From CAZIXN01 sp039180415 (lineage in GTDB: Bacteria > Planctomycetota > Phycisphaerae > Phycisphaerales > Phycisphaeraceae), in NCBI GenBank assembly GCA_039180415.1, contig JBCDDH010000085.1, positions 1 to 13,887 of the forward strand: a stretch of DNA of 13,887 bases, given 5' to 3'. Positions within the stretch are counted from its first letter, which is position 1. Each line of letters begins with the position of its first letter. Shown here piece by piece: positions 12,488-13,887 of this stretch. The notes under the pieces are model-generated. The model did not search any database. It worked only from the letters and a program-made list of their open reading frames with translations, and was not told the DNA's origin. The translations under genes were made by a program, and so were the position numbers.

Positions 12488-13185
12488 TCAGTCGGTCTGC
12501 GCGTCGGGGTCCTCTTTGAGCTTTTGCCATCCCGCGAACGCCGCCGACCAGGCGGAGCGGGCGGCGATGGGGTCTTGCGTCACGGGCTTTCTTCGATAGC
12601 GGTGCATGTACCGGCTCGGCTCGGCCTTCTCGTTGCTCTTAAAGCCGGTGCGGTAGATCGCGGCCACGATCTTTGCCATCCGCAGCTCTTCGGCGGCGGC
12701 TCCGCGCGGCTGCACCAACTCCAAGGCCATCCGCTCGTTCAGCTCGTGGCGGTCGATGCGGTCGAGCAGCTCGGGGACGGTGCAGCCCCAGCGGTCGCTT
12801 AGTTCGAGGATGAAGACCCGCTCGGGGTCGTCGACGAGTTTCCCGCGGTGGTCTCCAGGTCGTCGTCGACCTTGGTGAGCTCCAGGACCTTGTCGTACAC
12901 CCTGCGGACATCGCCGGCGGGCAGGTCCGCGAGGCGGTCGATGTCGCGGCCTTCGAAAACCCGGGTTCCGTCGTCGTCGACGGTGCACCACTGCATCACG
13001 CGCGCCTGCACGTTGCTCTGGGCCTGGTCGGGGTGGCCGCTCTGGATCGCGATTAGCGATTTCTCGAAGCGGTCACGCTCGCCGGCGGTCATGCCGCGCA
13101 CGGTGAGCGTCTCGCCGAAAGCCTCAACCGTGTCGGTCGGTAGTTTCGACTTGTTCGCCAGGATGCGGTTCTTCAGGTCGGGCAT
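12488..13185 (-). CDS. Tail assembly chaperone, -1 frameshift fusion (lambda GT-like)
   Basis: Slipping back one base at GGGAAAC (12844-12838) after Asn116 joins the G-like domain to a second frame beginning LVDDPERVFI and ending at 12488. This gives about 232 residues. The second part (VPELLDRIDRHELNERMALE, AAEELRMAKIVAAIYRTG) is helical and family-like. A reading of that frame as a separate gene would start in meaningless Arg-rich sequence (from 12991) and has no ribosome site of its own. It lies between the tail tube and the tape measure, exactly where siphophages keep this pair. Confidence 0.85.
12799..13185 (-). CDS. Tail assembly chaperone, unshifted product (lambda G-like)
   Basis: This 128-residue zero-frame product starts MPDLKNRILAN with AAGGAG 9 nt upstream. 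The middle, ETLTVRGMTAGERDRFE, is the typical tail-chaperone segment, and residues 80-105 form helices (DIDRLADLPAGDVRRVYDKVLEL). The frame ends in a Ser/Thr/Gly tail (GNSSTTPSGSSSSN) after passing the slippery site at codons 114-116. By analogy with lambda gpG, it keeps the tape measure soluble and recruits tail tube subunits. Confidence 0.85.
   Translation of the reverse strand: MPDLKNRILANKSKLPTDTVEAFGETLTVRGMTAGERDRFEKSLIAIQSGHPDQAQSNVQARVMQWCTVDDDGTRVFEGRDIDRLADLPAGDVRRVYDKVLELTKVDDDLETTAGNSSTTPSGSSSSN
12815..12844 (-). promoter_or_regulatory. Programmed -1 ribosomal frameshift signal
   Basis: The heptamer G-GGA-AAC (12844-12838), in phase with the zero frame, fits X-XXY-YYZ and differs from the lambda GGGAAAG only at the last base. 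After 8 nt, GACCC (12829-12825) pairs with GGGTC (12819-12815) around a 5-nt loop, a plausible stimulating hairpin. The zero frame stops 12 codons after the site. Confidence 0.85.
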
Positions 13186-13336
13186 GGTCGGGGTCTCCTT
13201 GGGTGGGTTCGGTTTCGGGCTGATTCACGCGCTCGGCCACGCCGGCGCGGATCAGCAATTCGGCCGTGGCGTCGCTCTTCTCGGTTTCGTCGCCTTCGGC
13301 GTGGCCGTTGACTTGCTGGGTAAAGCGGATGCGCAT
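13124..13336 (-). CDS. Small phage protein between tail tube and chaperone
   Basis: This 70-residue protein starts MRIRFTQQVNGHAEGDE with GAAAGG about 7 nt upstream. The segment SDATAELLIRAGVAERV is a pattern often seen in short phage structural-region proteins. The last 35 residues are Pro/Glu/Asp-rich and disordered. The gene runs 62 bases into the chaperone gene in another frame, a longer overlap than elsewhere here. The role is unknown. Confidence 0.65.
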   Translation of the reverse strand: MRIRFTQQVNGHAEGDETEKSDATAELLIRAGVAERVNQPETEPTQGDPDHARPEEPHPGEQVETTDRHG

Positions 13337-13378
13337 TTCGGACCTTTCTGCGGGGGTGATCGGGATCGGGGGGAAAGC

Positions 13379-13407
13379 CCGCCGCGGCGAGGCATGGGCC
13401 GCGGCGG
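13379..13407 (-). terminator. Hairpin after the tail tube gene
   Basis: CCGCCGCGG (13379-13387) and CCGCGGCGG (13399-13407) pair perfectly around an 11-nt loop. It lies 17 bp past the tail tube stop on the minus strand and is followed in that direction by GGGCTTTCCCC. It is a plausible partial terminator that would lower expression of the genes after the abundant tube protein. Confidence 0.5.
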
Positions 13408-13423
13408 ACGGGAATCGAGCGGG

Positions 13424-13843
13424 TTAAGCCGCCGCGGTGAACGCCGGGATGTCCTGGACCTCCCACGTAAGCTCGAACTGGTAATCGTCGTCGCCGTTCT
13501 GCTCGGGCATGCCGATCTCGCTGATGAAGGCGTCGACCCCGACGGTCGAGCCGTCGGGGATGGTGATCCGCCAACCCTTCTCGACGCCGGTGAGCGCCTG
13601 CAGCGCGTCGTACACGCTCTTTTCGTAATACACCGTGGCCGACATCTGGCCGGGCGTCTTCCAGTTGGGCCGCTTGGTCACGACGCGGTTCGGGCTGGTG
13701 AGGTGCTTTTTCTCACGGTTGCCGACGTTGACGTTGGGCGGCGTGATGCTGATGACTTCGGTAATCGCGGTGAACGCGGTCGACCCGCTAAAGGTCGAGC
13801 CGTCGCCGTACTCGATGGTCGTTCCGTAGCTGTCTATCGACAT
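13424..13843 (-). CDS. Major tail tube protein
   Basis: This 139-residue protein starts MSIDSYGTTIEYGDGS after an AAGGAG ribosome site about 8 nt upstream. Sequence and size fit the lambda gpV-like tube fold. It has strand-rich Ser/Thr/Gly N-terminal segments (STAFTAITEVISITPP), the motif WKTPGQMSATVYYEKSVYDALQAL, a basic loop (NREKKHLTSPN) and closing strands (YQFELTWEVQDIPAF). The order tube, chaperone, tape measure is that of siphophages. Only 11 bases upstream of a TAA at 13879-13877 remain in the window, so the preceding gene cannot be described. Confidence 0.85.
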   Translation of the reverse strand: MSIDSYGTTIEYGDGSTFSGSTAFTAITEVISITPPNVNVGNREKKHLTSPNRVVTKRPNWKTPGQMSATVYYEKSVYDALQALTGVEKGWRITIPDGSTVGVDAFISEIGMPEQNGDDDYQFELTWEVQDIPAFTAAA

Positions 13844-13887
13844 GGTCTTTCTCTCCTTGGGTGGCGGGGCGCGGGATTAACTTCCGG

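Noticed and set aside
11795..12802. 335-codon + frame
   Set aside because: It is antisense to the tape measure and chaperone; there is no ribosome site and no + strand neighbours in the late arm.
12488..12991. Second chaperone frame as an independent 167-residue gene
   Set aside because: Its first 50 residues are Arg/Pro filler opposite the real G-like frame; the GGGAAAC site explains how the good part is translated.
13877..13887. End of another minus-strand gene (TAA at 13879-13877)
   Set aside because: Only about three codons are inside the window, too little to claim a gene.

Overview
The window looks like the middle of a temperate, siphovirus-type phage or prophage from a GC-rich bacterium. 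It carries a tyrosine integrase, runs of tiny overlapping early genes, and a tail module with tail tube, frameshifted chaperone and tape measure. The host cannot be fixed from sequence alone. The base composition, GTG starts and protein style would fit a planctomycete or another high-GC bacterium, but that is inference. No chromosomal housekeeping gene, rRNA or tRNA was seen.

Left arm (1-7992), almost all on the + strand. It opens inside a gene whose 5' end lies outside the window (2-847). This gene contains 2.4 copies of an 87-bp tandem repeat and a perfect 12-bp inverted repeat, an arrangement reminiscent of phage origins embedded in initiator genes. Five small genes follow (844-2435), each starting inside the stop codon of the one before (GTGA/ATGA), so they read as one translationally coupled early operon. 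None has a secure function; the last has a zinc-ribbon pattern. A 343-bp non-coding stretch (2436-2778) then holds five hairpins in a row. After it come the integrase (2779-4002), a short leader with mutually exclusive pairings (4009-4092), a proteasome/HslV-like Ntn-hydrolase (4120-4761) and a coupled 62-codon gene. A single small minus-strand gene (4949-5200) interrupts the array. The strand then returns to + with a HerA/DUF87-type ATPase carrying a duplicated C-terminal domain (5308-7173), two coupled small genes (the second with one membrane segment), a hairpin pair, and a doubtful small ORF.

Right arm (8006-13843), all on the - strand and read right to left in standard siphophage order: tail tube, small protein, tail assembly chaperone with a GGGAAAC -1 slippery site, tape measure, then three tail-tip or fibre-region proteins ending in a 460-residue protein. 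The two arms converge at about 8000, where one short palindrome contains both stop codons.

The parts most worth attention are the repeat block inside the first gene, the hairpin cluster before the integrase, the phage-borne HslV-like peptidase with its structured leader and no cognate unfoldase in view, and the HerA-like ATPase with its duplicated tail.
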